Assembly (NCBI GenBank): GCA_947846985.1
Contig: CANTUZ010000001.1
Span: 149,636,447-149,700,446, forward strand
From: Fratercula arctica
Taxonomy: Eukaryota > Chordata > Aves > Charadriiformes > Alcidae
Length of the DNA stretch: 64,000 nucleotides
Direction: 5' to 3'
In this document: piece by piece, positions 1 to 12,135 of the stretch
Layout: each line of letters starts with the position of its first letter
Numbering within the stretch: the stretch's first letter is position 1
Made by a program: the position numbers and the translations under genes
Notes under the pieces: model-generated
Databases searched by the model: none
Told to the model about the DNA's origin: nothing
The model's input: only the letters and a program-made list of their open reading frames with translations

Positions 1-3000
1 CCTTCGCCATCTGAAACAGCCAGGACAGAGAGTCAAATACTTAACTCTTCACCTGAAGAAAGAAATTACAAAAACATAGCCAATGCTGATAACAGAGGAT
101 TAGAGGTGACTCAAAGTAACCCTCAGGTGGAGCAGGGAAGCCATTCATCAAGCTCTGCTCCTATTCTCTCTCAGAGCAAACTCCCAGCTCAATTAAATAA
201 TACTGAGTGCACCTCCATCTCAGAACAAAGCAATGCAGATGCCTTGGCCTCTTCTCAGAAAACTGTGACATCCTTGAACAATGATTCATGTTTTAATCAA
301 GTGGATAATAGCTCTATTAAAATTGCATCAAAGAATGTGCCAGCCAGCCCCAAGAACTCATCATTTCTTCAGTTTGTATTGAGCAGCACAAATGTACTGA
401 AAGAGAAGACAGCTGGTGCTACTGCTGATAAAATACTAACTAGTCTCCTGTGTAGTGAAAAACCACTGGTAGATACACCTGTCTCAGGTGGAAGCATGGT
501 AAAAGACACTAGTGAGAAGAATGTAGAAAGTTTGAAAGGCGAGCAGGCATTTATGGTTCACACAAACTCTCCTGTATCAGAAACAACTAAATCTGGTGAA
601 GTTAAATTCCAGAGTGACGTAGCTCAGAAAAAAACACCATTTACTGAAAATACATCTTTTAAACAGAGCAATTGTGCTTACTCTGTGGAAGAGCTAACTG
701 CATGCCTGGGCTTGTGGAGAAAGCATCCATCAGAATCTGTAAGTGTGCAAAATACCCAGTCAAATGAAAGCTCCACAGCAAATCGGATTTCACCTTATAG
801 CCAAAACACAAAAAACAGAGAACAAAATAATGTTCAGGTTATTACAGACGAAGCAATTTTGCCTGTAACAACTGCTTCTGTAGGACAAAAACTTGATACA
901 TTGAGTTGCAATTTGATAAAAAGTTTTGAACTCCAAGTTGCAGTTGTCTCTCCTTTAGTACTGTCTGAACAGAAAACACAGAGTGAGCAGGTAGACAAAT
1001 GTCCAACATCTGCAGGTAAAATCTCCCCAGTGATTGATTCAGGAAGCACACATAGCTTGCAAGAAGAGGGGAAAAACGGTTTAAGTGTGGTAAATACCAG
1101 TAAAGGAACAATAGAAGCTGTTCAATTGTCACCCAGTGATTGTGTTCTGGTAGAGAAAGTGGACTCACAATTGCAACAGACCAAATTAACTGATAGAAAC
1201 AGAATAGTAAAGAATAATGTGAGTGCAAATGATTCATATGATGAAAACCAAAGGAAAGTTAGTCAATCGGCACAAAACACTAGAGAAAATCTGCAGCTTG
1301 GATTACAAAACAAACCTTCTCTTCCTGCATTGGGCATAAATTTTTCTAGTCAAACCTCTCAAGAAGGTATAAGGGACCATAATAACAAGCAAGGTGTGTT
1401 AGAGACAGGAGATACATCCACAGCTGTGTTGGAAGAACATATGTTTTGTATTTCTAGTGTATGTTCTCTTGTTGAAGGTGATACATCTTATAATCCACAA
1501 ATAGCAAGTATGTTCAGGTCAGTCCCTGAGACGCATGCATTAAATGGTACCTCATCAGAAGGAAATGCATCTGACCCAAGGCAAAAGGAACAACGTCTGG
1601 ACTTGGATAAAAATGAGCTGAGCAATAACACTCCCCAAAGAGACAGCTTGCTGCAAAAGATGTTGGTAGAATCATCAAGCTGCACGAGTGAAGCAGGTAA
1701 AATTTTGGATGGTATCGCAACTAGTCATTTGGAGAAAGAAAACAACGGCAATCCTCTTAAAACAATTTCTGCCTCAGGACAAAAAATGTCATTCAATGCA
1801 TCTTTCAAGCATCCTGAAAATGACTTGGAAATTCTTGCTAGTATAAACCAGGAGTTAGCTCAAAATTCACTAGATCTCTTGATTGGCGTAACTGCTGCAA
1901 CAAATGCTTTCACTGTTCCAAGAGACAACAGTAAAGAAAATTGCATGTCCGGTAAATACAGCACAGAAAAAGAGATGAACCTTTTTGGAGCAGAACCTAT
2001 TAAATGTCTAAATGATCAGCTGTCTGAACTAGTGAAAGAGTTTCCGTATGGCATTGAAAATGCTGATATGCTAACAAAAGAAGCAGTACAAAATGATTCT
2101 GTGGCTGAGCGGATGGAGAATCAACCTCAAAAAGAGAGTCAAATTTGTGACAAGAATTCTCATGTGAAGGACCCAGTAGATCAGATAAAAATTGTAGTGT
2201 TAAGCTCTGATCAGATGCAAGAACTGCTGCCTGAACACAACCGGTGTTCCTCTGGTGACAGCAAGAGAGTAGGGAGTCAACAGTCAGAAAAGGCTTCAGC
2301 TGAGGAGAACCTTGAAGGCAGTATTCAGCCTAGCCAGAGTCTATGCGAGAAGGAAAAAAAACCACAACAAGCCTCCAACCCCAGAAAAAAAAGAAATAAA
2401 GATTGTTCTTTAATGGGTTGGTTATCTGGAGCATGTGTAGTGCCACAGTGCCCCTGTAAATTTGGAACGTCTGGGTCAGGGGAAAATAATGATCAACTTC
2501 CAAAAGCTGAAAATACGAGCTCTGCGGAGATACAAGAAAACAGTGGTAAATCTGATGCCGTAATGAAGAACAACTGTGCAGTGGAAAACCTGCCAATTTC
2601 TGAAAAAAATCCAAACAGTGTTAGCAAAAATGAAAAAGATAGTTGCAAATACACCTCTGTAATGAATGAAGATGCTAGGCTGAAGGTGAATAATGAATAC
2701 AAACCGCTTACAACTCAACAGGAAAAAAAAGGACCACTTAATTCCTCTGAAAACCAGGATGCTGATAAGTCTAAAAGGAGCAGCTGGAAGGAAGAGCTGC
2801 AAGTCAACAGAGGAGCCCCGTTGTTGGGCACAGAATTTCATTCTGACAAAAAAGAACATCAGACAGTCTCAGAAGAATTGTCGGAGAAAGCTGGTCATAC
2901 AGATGCAGACAACGTGACAAAGTTATCCAAAATGAAAGAGCGAGTTTTCAAAAGGGAGTCCTGTTCAAAAGATAAAACCAAAACAGGTTTGGCCATCAAA

Positions 3001-4006
3001 TCCAAAACAGACATTCACAAATTTACAAAGTCAGGAACTGTTGAAATTAAGCCCGCTAAAGTCAATCAAGGACAAAAAATTAAAAGCTGTGAAGAGAACT
3101 CGGCTGAAGAACAGAACTGTAGGAAACAAAAGGAGATAGTTGGGCAAGATGTAGAAACTAACATCAAAGAGAAAGCCAATTTGTCAGCAGAAGTAGAATA
3201 TAAAAAGCTGAATAGTTATTGTGCTGATGCTATAAAGTTCCCAAATCTGGGCACTGTAGACTTAAAATCAAGAAACCACAAATATCCTCAGCCTAAATCG
3301 ATGAAAGTTCATTCTTCACAGGAGCAGTTGTACAAACGGAAGAGGAAGGAAAATACGATTGGGAAGAGAGACGCTAAGAAAACAAAGGTGGAAGAGGAAA
3401 GACTGAAACAATCTGAAGCAAAGAATTCCAAGCAGCTTTCAAATAATTGCATGGTAAATACTGACAAAGCTAAAAAATTGAATGGAGAAAATGGCCGGAA
3501 ACCAAAGAGTTCATTAGCAGATCGCTCTGTGCTTAAACTACAGAGAAAAAGAGCTCAGTCTTCCACCATCTCCAAAAACTACTTTTCTAACAGAGAGAGA
3601 CGTCTCGATGGTCAAAACAAAGACAAGTGCTCTGAGAAAATGTTTCCTGATAAAAACCTGCTGTACTTAAATAGAAGAAATAACAGACTAAAATTGCATC
3701 TTCAAAAGGAACCGAAAAAACACTACCTGAACAGAGTTGCATTTAAACGTATGGCACAGGAACGCATCTATTTGACAAAATTGGAGACGTCACCTGTCAG
3801 ACCCGTCTGGCATCGTAAGGCCAAAGTGTCACAGAACAGCCCAGATGTGAAAAGAGATGCTTCTGTCTCAGAAGTCGAGAAATCATGCAAACGGGAGATA
3901 CTTGAATTTAAGCTGTGTCCGGAGATACTGTTCAGAAATCCAACCACTGATGAAGAAAACTCAAGTGCAAAGAATTCCCTGGAGACAGAGAAAGCCGTTG
4001 TGGCAG
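1..4006 (+). CDS. RESF1: RESF1 large coding exon, 5' end outside the window
   Basis: Frame 1 is open from base 1 to a splice donor (cag|gtatga) at 4006/4007, giving 1,335 visible codons plus one base; the true start lies upstream. Mammalian RESF1 is about 1,750 residues with most of its coding sequence in one giant exon, so some hundreds of N-terminal residues are missing here. The product is rich in Ser, Lys, Asn, Glu and Gln, with no obvious folded domain or membrane segment, as expected for this largely disordered nuclear protein. Basic clusters that could be nuclear localisation signals are PRKKRNK (2380-2400) and KRKRK (3334-3348) followed by KRDAKKTK (3364-3387). A Cys-containing patch ([13 protein letters not shown]) lies near 2428-2466. 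The end of the exon, from about 3721 ([10 protein letters not shown]) through [11 protein letters not shown], resembles the conserved RESF1 C-terminal region. In mammals RESF1 binds SETDB1 and supports H3K9me3 silencing of endogenous retroviruses. The identity rests on C-terminal similarity recalled from the family and on the neighbouring BICD1. Confidence 0.85.
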
Positions 4007-4768
4007 GTATGATGCTATCTTGATTATTAATGTCTAAGTAAATTAGCTTGCAAGTAAAAAGTATGTACCCCTCTTTGAATTCATGTTGCATAAAACTACA
4101 GGCAGTGAAGAAGTGGGACTCTGCAGGTTGAAATAGCTAGCTTTCCGACAGACTGTAGCTGCGTGTTAAGCTGAAAAATAACATGAGACTGACTTTTCCT
4201 TCAATGTCATGTTTTATTCCTTTTATAGGAATGAAGTAGTAAAGTTAGAGTAGTTTAGAGCGTGGCCATTTCAGGTAACTTCAGGAGAAGGCTTTCTTAA
4301 CCTACTCGTAGAGGATGGCTCGGCTTGTTTGTAGAAAGCAGATTGTTACCAAAGGTGATCTGATTTGTATTCAGAGTTCACCTGGTTGTGTATAACTCTG
4401 TCTGGGTTGACAGTGGAGGGAGAGATCTTTTGCAGCATTGAGGAAGAGGGAGGGCTCGGGCCAGACATATCCTGCACTCTGTAATCTTTACCATCTTTGC
4501 TTTAAGCTGCCTTTTTTCCTCCTCTTCTTCCCTGTCCCCAGTCTTCTGATGTTTTACATGGTGTGTTTTGAAGCATGTTTGTGTCAAATGCCATATTTGA
4601 TTTTAAATAAAATCTTAAGCTGTACATACCGGCTCTTGCAGTCATTTTCACACCTAAAGGCAATTTCCTTTTGCATGTGCTGGTATAAGCGTTAAAACTT
4701 GATGCTGAATAGCGATGACAACTTGTGATATAAGAACCTCAAAAACATTTTTTAAGTTTTCTCTTTAG
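4007..4768 (+). other. RESF1: RESF1 intron between the large exon and a 75-nt exon
   Basis: The donor is cag|gtatga at 4006/4007 and the acceptor is a pyrimidine-rich tract ending ctctttag at 4768. If the intron is retained, the frame stops at TGA 4021-4023 after five extra codons. An AATAAA at 4606-4611 could serve as an intronic poly(A) signal. No other coding content is visible. Confidence 0.8.
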
Positions 4769-4843
4769 GTGTCAAGAGTAAAAAAGAAGATTGGTTAAAA
4801 TGTGATCCCATGAAGCAAAAAAAGCTGGAAGAGATCTCTACAG
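4769..4843 (+). CDS. RESF1: RESF1 penultimate coding exon (75 nt)
   Basis: This 75-nt exon lies between an AG acceptor (4767-4768) and a donor cag|gtgaga (4843/4844). The single base carried over from the large exon restores the frame, giving 25 codons that begin [14 protein letters not shown]. The GVKS/GIKS-KEDWLK motif is characteristic of the conserved C-terminus of RESF1, which supports both the exon call and the gene identity. The exon both starts and ends in phase 1, so skipping it would not shift the frame. It is too short to show up as an independent open frame and was found by splice-site and phase matching. Confidence 0.85.
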
Positions 4844-6646
4844 GTGAGATGACTTCTGATTATCTGTTTTTAAATATAAGTTAAATACTCTTTGCTTGGT
4901 TTTATGTGTTCCTTTATAGTAGCAAATCTTAATAAGGTATTTTAACTTATTCTTTACTAGCTTTGCTGCTGAAGTGGATGCTGTAGAGTAGACATATGAG
5001 TTTCAAAGATTTGTGGAGATTTTTATTGTCATAAGAATATGTTGTTGGAGATTGGAATACAATACATATGTGCATACATATGTGCAGTTGAATCGGAGTT
5101 AGCACTGGTGACAAGAATCAAGTACAGTTCTGAACTGATGGTAAAGACCAAGATAGCTCTTTCCCGCTTTAAAATGGAGGCAGTGGCGTAACAAAACGTA
5201 GCGTGAGATTATAAAAACAGAAAGTGATTTTTGTTTTTATTTTATTTGGTTTTCACAGTAAGCTGATGCTGTTCGCACATATGCCTGTGCTCACAAGTAC
5301 CAGTGATATCTATTATCGAATTTAAAGTTAACCATGGCTCTATAGTTAATCAAGCTTTATGTATTGGCTCTATAGATAAGGATTGTAGGTAGTTGCTCAG
5401 TACTTGCTAAGGAGTGGATCAAAGGGAATTGTTTGAAGGAACATCTGTAGCCTAATTATTTGGTCTACCTGGGACACTAAGACCTTAAATGAACATCTAA
5501 TCAAGATGTTTCTACAAACAATGCCAATATGGCAGTGAAAACCAAAGTCCTGGTGTCCTTAACTGAATTGTCTTCATTATAATATTAAAACATACACCCG
5601 CAGGTCAAGAAGACCCTTGCCCAGGTGAAGACCCTTCCTCTATGGAGGTGCAGTGATTGAAGAGAATGACACAGCAGATATTATAACTACATGCAAATTA
5701 CTAACCAATCGTTGTAACTGGGAGTGTACTACCTTGTAACATTTGTGCATAAGTATAATGAGGAAACGGGCATTGGGTGTGCTTGACTTGTGGAAATCCC
5801 CTGAGCACCCAGGCCTGAATAAAATGCAGTATCTCTCCTGTGTGTGTGAGAATTGGTTCATTGCACACTGGGCAACAAATCTGCCTTTCGGACAACACCG
5901 GGAACTCTGTCTCTGTAGTCTGGGCAGGATTACTTGTATGACACACAGAGGAAAAGTGGTGCCACTATTACATCTTCCTTAGTTCTCTTGATTGGCAAAT
6001 TACTTTTTGGATGGTCTTTTGTACCCCTTAGGAGTCAACAGTTACAACAGCAGCATCTTTCATCTCAGGAACTTTGTTGTTTTATCCTTTGTAAACCTTG
6101 GACGAGGTTGCTCCGTGCCGTCTTTGTTTCTTTGCTTTAGGTATCTTTCTAGCTATAGTCTTGTTTCCCTAGTGGTCTAGCAGGAAGCAAAATGGTGCAT
6201 TCAGCATGCTGTAACCTTGTTGCCATCCTCCTCTTATCAGAGTGCAAGTTCTCTGCTGCCAAGTTATCTGTGTTGTGGTCTTTATGCAGGCAATGCATTT
6301 TGCAGTGTTTACATCTTTTATTGCTGTTGAATGTGTCCTTGGCTCTTGGTGTCTGCCATTCTTTTAGCCCTTCCTCTTGTTTCTTCTCTTACTTTCACAA
6401 ATGTGTATTTTCATTCAAACCTTTCTTAATATTCGTTAGAAATCTCTCTTACAAAGACAGCCAAATGACCATTTGGTGCTTAAAGATGCATTGGAGATTG
6501 ATTTAAGTCTGAGGTGCCTGGTGCTTTAGGAAGGAAGTTTGTGGCATCCTTTTTGACAGTGAGTGGCCTTGAGTACCACATGCATAAGGAGTAGAATCAT
6601 TTGAGATTCTTGGACTTCTGCTTTAACCTGGTTCTCTGTCTTTCAG
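4844..6646 (+). other. RESF1: RESF1 last intron
   Basis: The intron runs from the donor at 4844 to an acceptor with a good pyrimidine tract (ctctgtctttcag, ending 6646). It is 1.8 kb and ordinary in composition. Short open frames on both strands (for example 5743-5982 and 6192-6506) lack family resemblance and splice context and are treated as chance. Confidence 0.8.
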
Positions 6647-6789
6647 CTGAGGACAGTATTCCACTTGATACAGCTATGCAGATCCTGGATGGAGGTGGTG
6701 AGGCTCTTCACATTCCAATCAAAGACTCAAAAGAGATGTTTCGGACCTACAGGAAAATGTATCTGGAAAAAAAGATGCAAAAGCCTTGA
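6647..6789 (+). CDS. RESF1: RESF1 terminal coding exon and stop codon
   Basis: The acceptor at 6645-6646 is followed by a frame that, with the base carried from the 75-nt exon, begins [17 protein letters not shown] and ends in TGA at 6787-6789. The segment [21 protein letters not shown] matches the known style of the extreme C-terminus of RESF1 (KDSKEMFQTYK-MYLEK). Summed over the three exons, 1,407 residues of the protein are visible. The strong conservation of this tail against the poorly conserved middle of the protein suggests it is a functional contact region; that is inference, not shown by the sequence alone. Confidence 0.87.
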
Positions 6790-7855
6790 TAGTACTCCTA
6801 TGTCATAGGTCTAATTCAGTATCACTGGGGAAAAAATGCCAACACTAAAATCCTTTTTTTCTTTTAAATTTCTGAATAACTGTTAAAAAAAAAAATTTTT
6901 TTTTGGGTGTTGGCAGTTTCCCCCCCTATTTGCCTCATTTGTGAATGATTGGGATCTTACTCCGTATTTATTGCACAAATCCCAAATATGCTTTAGTGCT
7001 AAAAATGCCATTGTATTATTTTTTTTTGGTGTATGTGAATCTTTTTTTTTTTTTTTTTAAAGATACGGGAGATCCTGACCAAAAAAACCTCAAACACATT
7101 TAAATTGTTGTAGTCTGTTTTCTTTTGTCATTCTGGAAAACTTCTACTTGTCATATTTTCCATTGCTGGCAGTAGAAAAATATTCCTACTGGAAAGGAAT
7201 TCCAGTGGATTTCCAAGCATTACACCTTTATTTTCTACTTATGCTGGTCTGATTGATGTGCTTCTGACAAGGCTTTCTTTTTTTGTAGAATCTTTGTTTT
7301 CTCTTTAGACTGGGAATACAAATATAAAATCCCCAAATGTACAGATCAGGGGATACCATGAAATATTTATGCTGCTACCCAGTTTTCTTACATTTCTTTA
7401 TGTGGAACTTTGTACAAATTGGACTCTAAGTTCTTCATCTGAACACAATGCTGTAAACTGATAGTTGACTGAAGACTTCTTGCTACTTTTTTCTCTCTCT
7501 GCTTTCTTTACACTTGAAAGAAAAGTGTGATGGTTGAAGCGCAGGGAGTTTGAATTCACTCTTGTCTGGACTACCTTGCTCACTTTAACCAGACTGTAAT
7601 TAAGTTCTTTGTTTATAAAGTGTTAGATGATGTTTGACTACACATTCACTGTAACATAAGAGTTATATTGGATATCTTTTGTTTAAGTGCCTTTTCATTA
7701 TTGTTCGGAATTTTGAATTGAGTCATATTTTTCCAGAAATTTGGGACTTTATTCTTTCTATCTGTTTAAACGTTTATACTGAAAGTAAAAAACTCTGTAG
7801 ATATTTCACTGAACCATTTTTATACTTGAAATAAACTTTTGAAGGCTATGCCTTG
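6790..7855 (+). other. RESF1: RESF1 3' UTR
   Basis: About 1.06 kb of AT-rich sequence follows the stop codon, with several T and A homopolymer runs (around 6884-6904, 7018-7027 and 7044-7059). It ends just after a canonical poly(A) signal and a T/GT-rich downstream element. The 3' end is inferred from the signal, not from transcript data. Confidence 0.65.
7830..7835 (+). terminator. RESF1: Poly(A) signal AATAAA of RESF1
   Basis: AATAAA is followed within about 20-35 bases by a T-rich, GT-containing stretch (7853-7872), the usual layout of a cleavage and polyadenylation site. Cleavage would be expected near 7848-7855. Confidence 0.7.
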
Positions 7856-9479
7856 TCTTTTTTTTTTGGTTTAAAAGTATAAATTTGTGTTTATTGCAGT
7901 TAGTTAAATCAGCATTGAAGACATTCCCGTAGGTGAAAAGCAGCTTTAAAATAAGTGCAAGATCATCCTTCTTAAAAGGTTTCGTAGTTGCAAGTGAGAA
8001 CGGGACTTGAGTCCAAGCTTTTTCTAATGAACTCCTGACAGGATGTACTTGTCCTTCAGAAAACATAACAGGAATGTTTTTCTCTTCAGCATCTTTTTTT
8101 CTTTTTTTTCCTCCTGCTCTGACTTAGAGTTGGGAATTGATTGGCATGAGTACTTAAAAAGCCTTCAGTACTATTTCATTCCTGAAGAGATATGCTTGTA
8201 GGCATCTTGGATATAATTACCCAGTAGAGCATAATATTATCATTTCCTAGCTTTATCTGCGTGCTGAATTAAAAATTGGCTTTTTTGGGAGAAAGAAGTC
8301 CTCCCTATCCATCATGTATACATTTATTCTCTCAAGCCAGGGAACTATTTGGGAGGTTTTTGACTCCCTTCCTGCCTGGCACAGCTATCCTGATAACTTA
8401 GGTTTTTTTGGTTGGTTGTGTGTTTGGTTTTTTTTTTTTTTTTTTTTTTTTTTTATTGTCGGGTTTTGGTTTTTTTCCTGGCTGGATGCCCAGCTAGTAG
8501 TCTGTGGAGAAAGTTACCATTGGAGAATTTTGTAATAATGTTGGAACTCTGTTAAGGTTTTATTTTACATTGTCTTGGGAGTTCAGCACCTGTATTATAT
8601 TGCCTGTATTAAGGAAGATTCATTGTATCACTTAAGTGTACCCAGTACAAACAACACATAGTTCCTGTCAAGAATTTATTTGGGTTTTTGTTCTGCATGA
8701 TGATACGTGAAGCTGACTTAAATGCTTGAGTGAATTCTTTTCAATAGGAAATTATTCAGTCTATTGACCCATGATAATTATATTCTAAATATTTGGAGAA
8801 GCTTACTCAATGACCCTGGCACACAATAAATGAGAATGCCAGTTTTGACTCCCAGTGGATACAGCTACATCATCTTCCTCTCTCATACCAAGGAGTGAAT
8901 CTTGGCTCTGTGACCATGTTTACATGGTGACTTGTGCCTACACTGCTTCCGTATGGATAGGATCTTTGGGATAGACTGGCCACATCCTTTCTGTTTGGTT
9001 CAAGTGTTGGCTCAGCAGCTCTCCCGTACGGTTTTGCACTTAAAGTACTTTGCATTTACGGCTGGCCTCTACCCTGTGCTGCGCTTACTGCATAATTGCT
9101 GCATGCACCTGCGTGTTAAGAGGACTGTACCGGATGCTCTTATGTCGTTGACATTTCTCCTGCTGCTTATGGTGCTGACTGAAGCCATGATGCTACAGCA
9201 AGCCCTTGACCTTGGACAGGCAAGATGCTGACATCCACCTAGATGTGGCTACTGTGAAAAAATGACTACTATGTTGTTTGAAGCAAATGTGAGCATGAGG
9301 GCATTCACTAGCAGTGAAGGTACCTATCATGGATGTGATGTCTGCCTGTTGTCTTGTGTGTTGCCTGTACTTGAAAGGACTTGTAATATGACTGTCACCA
9401 GTGGGGTTGCTTTGTACAAATCTGTCATGGCTCTGAGAGCACTAATAGTTTTTAATAGTCCCAATCATCCATCCGTGGG
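7856..9479. other. Intergenic, no gene recognised; contains a 27-base T run
   Basis: Apart from a poly(T) run at 8428-8454 there is no recognisable repeat or gene. A 99-codon frame at 8932-9231 (+) has no family resemblance, no splice or promoter context and an ordinary composition, so it is not called as a gene. Confidence 0.5.
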
Positions 9480-10160
9480 ACGTCTACTCCCACCCCCCTG
9501 CTCATGGGCCCAGGAACTCTAAGTTCAGGCCAGGGCTTCAGTCCCTGCCTGAGTCACGTTCAAGGTCTACCTGTTACAGTCATGCCTGTGTGTAGGCATG
9601 GACATTGCCTGTTGATCCAGACCCTGACCCATGGATGGTCTTCCTGCCTGGACTCAGATTATGTTATTACTATGAATCTGCGGGTCAATCATGACTATGT
9701 CTGACCGTGGTTACTATCATTGGATCTGATTCTGGCCTGCAGATTGACTTCTGAGCTTCGCATTGGCCCTCCTTCATCACTTCAAGCTTGTCTGGTGATC
9801 TGGACTCTGGCCTGACCCTGGTTACCATCCCTGTCTTTGGGTTCTGTGGGGATGAGGCCTTGGCTGGTGAGGCCCCTGCCTTACCAGCTGTGATATCTCC
9901 CTCAGCTTCTGGCCCCTGGCCCTTTGGGAGCTGTTGGCCCTTGCTGAGCCCTGACAGATACAAAACTGTAAGATGCAGGTGTACAACATCCTGTCCTCTT
10001 GGTGTCTGTCTGCTCTCTTCCCATTCCTTTCTAGGAAGCTTTCTGTGTCAGTAGGAGTGATGAGGCCATAGCCCCAAAGGATGGCCTGTCCAGCAGATGC
10101 CTAGCTTCGGCTTCAGGCAGCAATGCCTGTGTAGGAACTGGGCTCATCTACTCTAGGACC
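9480..10160. repeat. Possible interspersed repeat, class unassigned
   Basis: The stretch is made of loosely recurring phrases around 'gacc ctgac/ctggactc' and 'ctgaccctggttac' (for example 9620-9660, 9700-9740, 9800-9830), moderately GC-rich against its flanks. This looks like old dispersed-repeat or LTR-internal sequence rather than a gene. I could not identify ends, target duplications or a coding domain. Confidence 0.25.
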
Positions 10161-11607
10161 TCATAAGGAGCCCCTGCCCTAACCATCTAGCGAAGTGATG
10201 TTCGAGAAGGTCAGTAGCGTGGAAGTCTGTGTAACAGCAAGATAGCAAATTTGACATGGTTAACTGCAACACTGTTATTTCCTTTGACTAGATATGAACG
10301 CAGATGCCATAAATTCAGTGGCCACTTACTTCATATAGCTGTCTTGACATGTTGTAAATCACACCCACTGTCTTGCCATGTATCCAGTCATACAGTGACG
10401 TAGTCCTTGTAAACTGAGAATAGAGTCAGTCATCAAGAAAAAAAAAAGAAAAAACAACAAACAGAAAACAAACATACAGGAAAATATGCTTTAAAAAGTG
10501 CTGGGCTTGGGAATTTGGAAAAATGTTATCACCACATTTAGTGTTGATAGTACTTTCCTTCCCGGGTGTTGCAAGTAATCTTTTTTGCTACTGATGACTT
10601 GTTAGCTGAGTGCTAGACAGGTGTGTGCTCTTTCCAATCAAGAGTGATTTTCTTGGTGGCAGACAGGTGGGTTGTAATCTAGAATGCAGCCTTTATTCCA
10701 GAAACCTGGTCCTTTAAATTAAGCTTTCCTTGAATCTTGGCTGTAGTGGCTACACTTACTACCTCCCTGTCTCAGTCCTCCTCTCTGCCTTCCTAGACCT
10801 AAATATTTTGCCCTTACTTTCGGAGACCTTGTCTTCATCCTCACTTCATTTCCCTCCTGGGACTTCTTGTTGAATTTGCAAGGTTGCCATTGCAACCTTG
10901 TTTCTAAAAAACTTTTTCTCTCATCTTCCTGGCCTCCAACTTGTCTTCCTCTGCCTGCAGGCCTCCAGCCTATTTTCATCCCAGCAAAGCTCCCAGTCTT
11001 GAAACTTTTCTTGGGCTCTTGCTCCAGTGCTAAGAGCTGAACCATGCAAAGCCTACCTCATGCTTACACTTCTGCATTTAAGCCACGGAGCTTTTGATTT
11101 TGTTTGCTGTCTGTTTGTTAGTATTACAACTACAAGAAGAAAATGGTTCCATGCTTCCAGCTCTTGCACTCATTACTATAACATCTTCTAGCTGAGAAGA
11201 AAAGCAACAGAGAATGTTTGCTTCCTCCCTGCAGGCTTGGGCTGGAGCATGCCCATAGCAGTGGGAGCTTTGGAGCTCTTAGCCTTGAGTCTCAGCAAGT
11301 CCCCTTGGGCACGTACAAACAGATTATCCAGGCTAGGATGTTCTGATTTTGTCTGCTTACCCATTTTTTTTAGGGAGTTAGTGGTTCTGGGGGAGATCAA
11401 AAGGTGCACAGCCACACCAGCAACCCATGGTCCTGGTTTCCAGCCCTTCATTGTCAATAGAAAGATGCTAAAGTTTCCCAGTGAATGCAGCACAATTTTT
11501 CTAGCATTTTCTTTGAAAAGGCTATTTCTGAATAAACTTTAAAAATAACCTGAAGCTAAGTTCCATTCCTGTGGCATTTCAGATAAGGCAGTTAAAGTTT
11601 GGTACTC
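10161..11607. other. Intergenic, nothing recognised
   Basis: Only short A-rich runs (10438-10475) and chance open frames on both strands are present. No gene or dated repeat is recognised. Confidence 0.5.
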
Positions 11608-12135
11608 TGTGGTGAGTTGACCCCAATCAGCAGCTAAGTACCCACCAGCCACTCATTGACGCCCCAGCTCACGCCCAGCAGGATAAGTGGGAGAATAGGA
11701 ACAAAAGCAAGAAAATTCATGAGTTGAGATAAAGACAGTTTAATAAGTGAAAAAAAGGAAAAACAAAACACCAACAAGTGATGCAAAGGCAATCACTCAC
11801 CACCTCGCACCAGCAGATCAATGACCAGCCAGTCTCCGAGCAACAGCTACAGAAAGACTATTCTCCAGTTCTACTGCTGAGCATGACATCAATTGCTGTG
11901 GAATATCCCTTTGGTCAATTTGGGTCACCTGTGCTGGCTGTGTCTCCCCTCCCAGCCTCTTGCCCACCCCCAGCCCACTCGCTGTGGGGGCAGAGTAGGA
12001 AACAGAAAGCCTTGAGGCTGTGCAAGCACTGCTCAGCAATTCCCAAAACACTGGTGTGTTAGCAGCGCTGGTTCAATCACAAATCTCAAACCTGGCACCA
12101 TATGAAGAAAATTAACTCCATCCCAGCCAGGCACA
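11608..12135 (-). mobile_element. Solo LTR of an avian endogenous retrovirus, minus orientation
   Basis: The block starts TGTGGTGAGTTGACCCC and ends GGCACA, so it has TG...CA ends. Its sequence (ACCAGCCACTC, the GAGATAAAGACAGTTTAATAAGTG region, CCTTTGGTCAATTTGGGTCA, CCTCCCAGCCTCTTGCCCACCC, AAGCACTGCTCAGCA) matches an LTR type I recognise as abundant in bird genomes. Read on the minus strand, a variant poly(A) signal ATTAAA (plus positions 11739-11744) lies upstream of the U5 end. The flanks are GTACTC on the left and GTACAT on the right, agreeing at 4 of 6 bases, as an aged 6-bp target duplication would. No retroviral genes adjoin it, so it is a solo LTR. The family name would need a repeat library. 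Confidence 0.8.

Noticed and set aside
842..2859. Several minus-strand frames of 65-131 codons inside the RESF1 exon
   Set aside because: Shadows of the sense coding sequence; no independent support.
5743..6506. Plus-strand frames of 62-104 codons inside the last RESF1 intron
   Set aside because: The splice sites at 4843 and 6647 join RESF1 in frame without them, and they lack consensus exon borders.
8932..9231. 99-codon plus-strand frame with some hydrophobic segments
   Set aside because: No recognisable family, no exon signals and unremarkable composition; consistent with chance.
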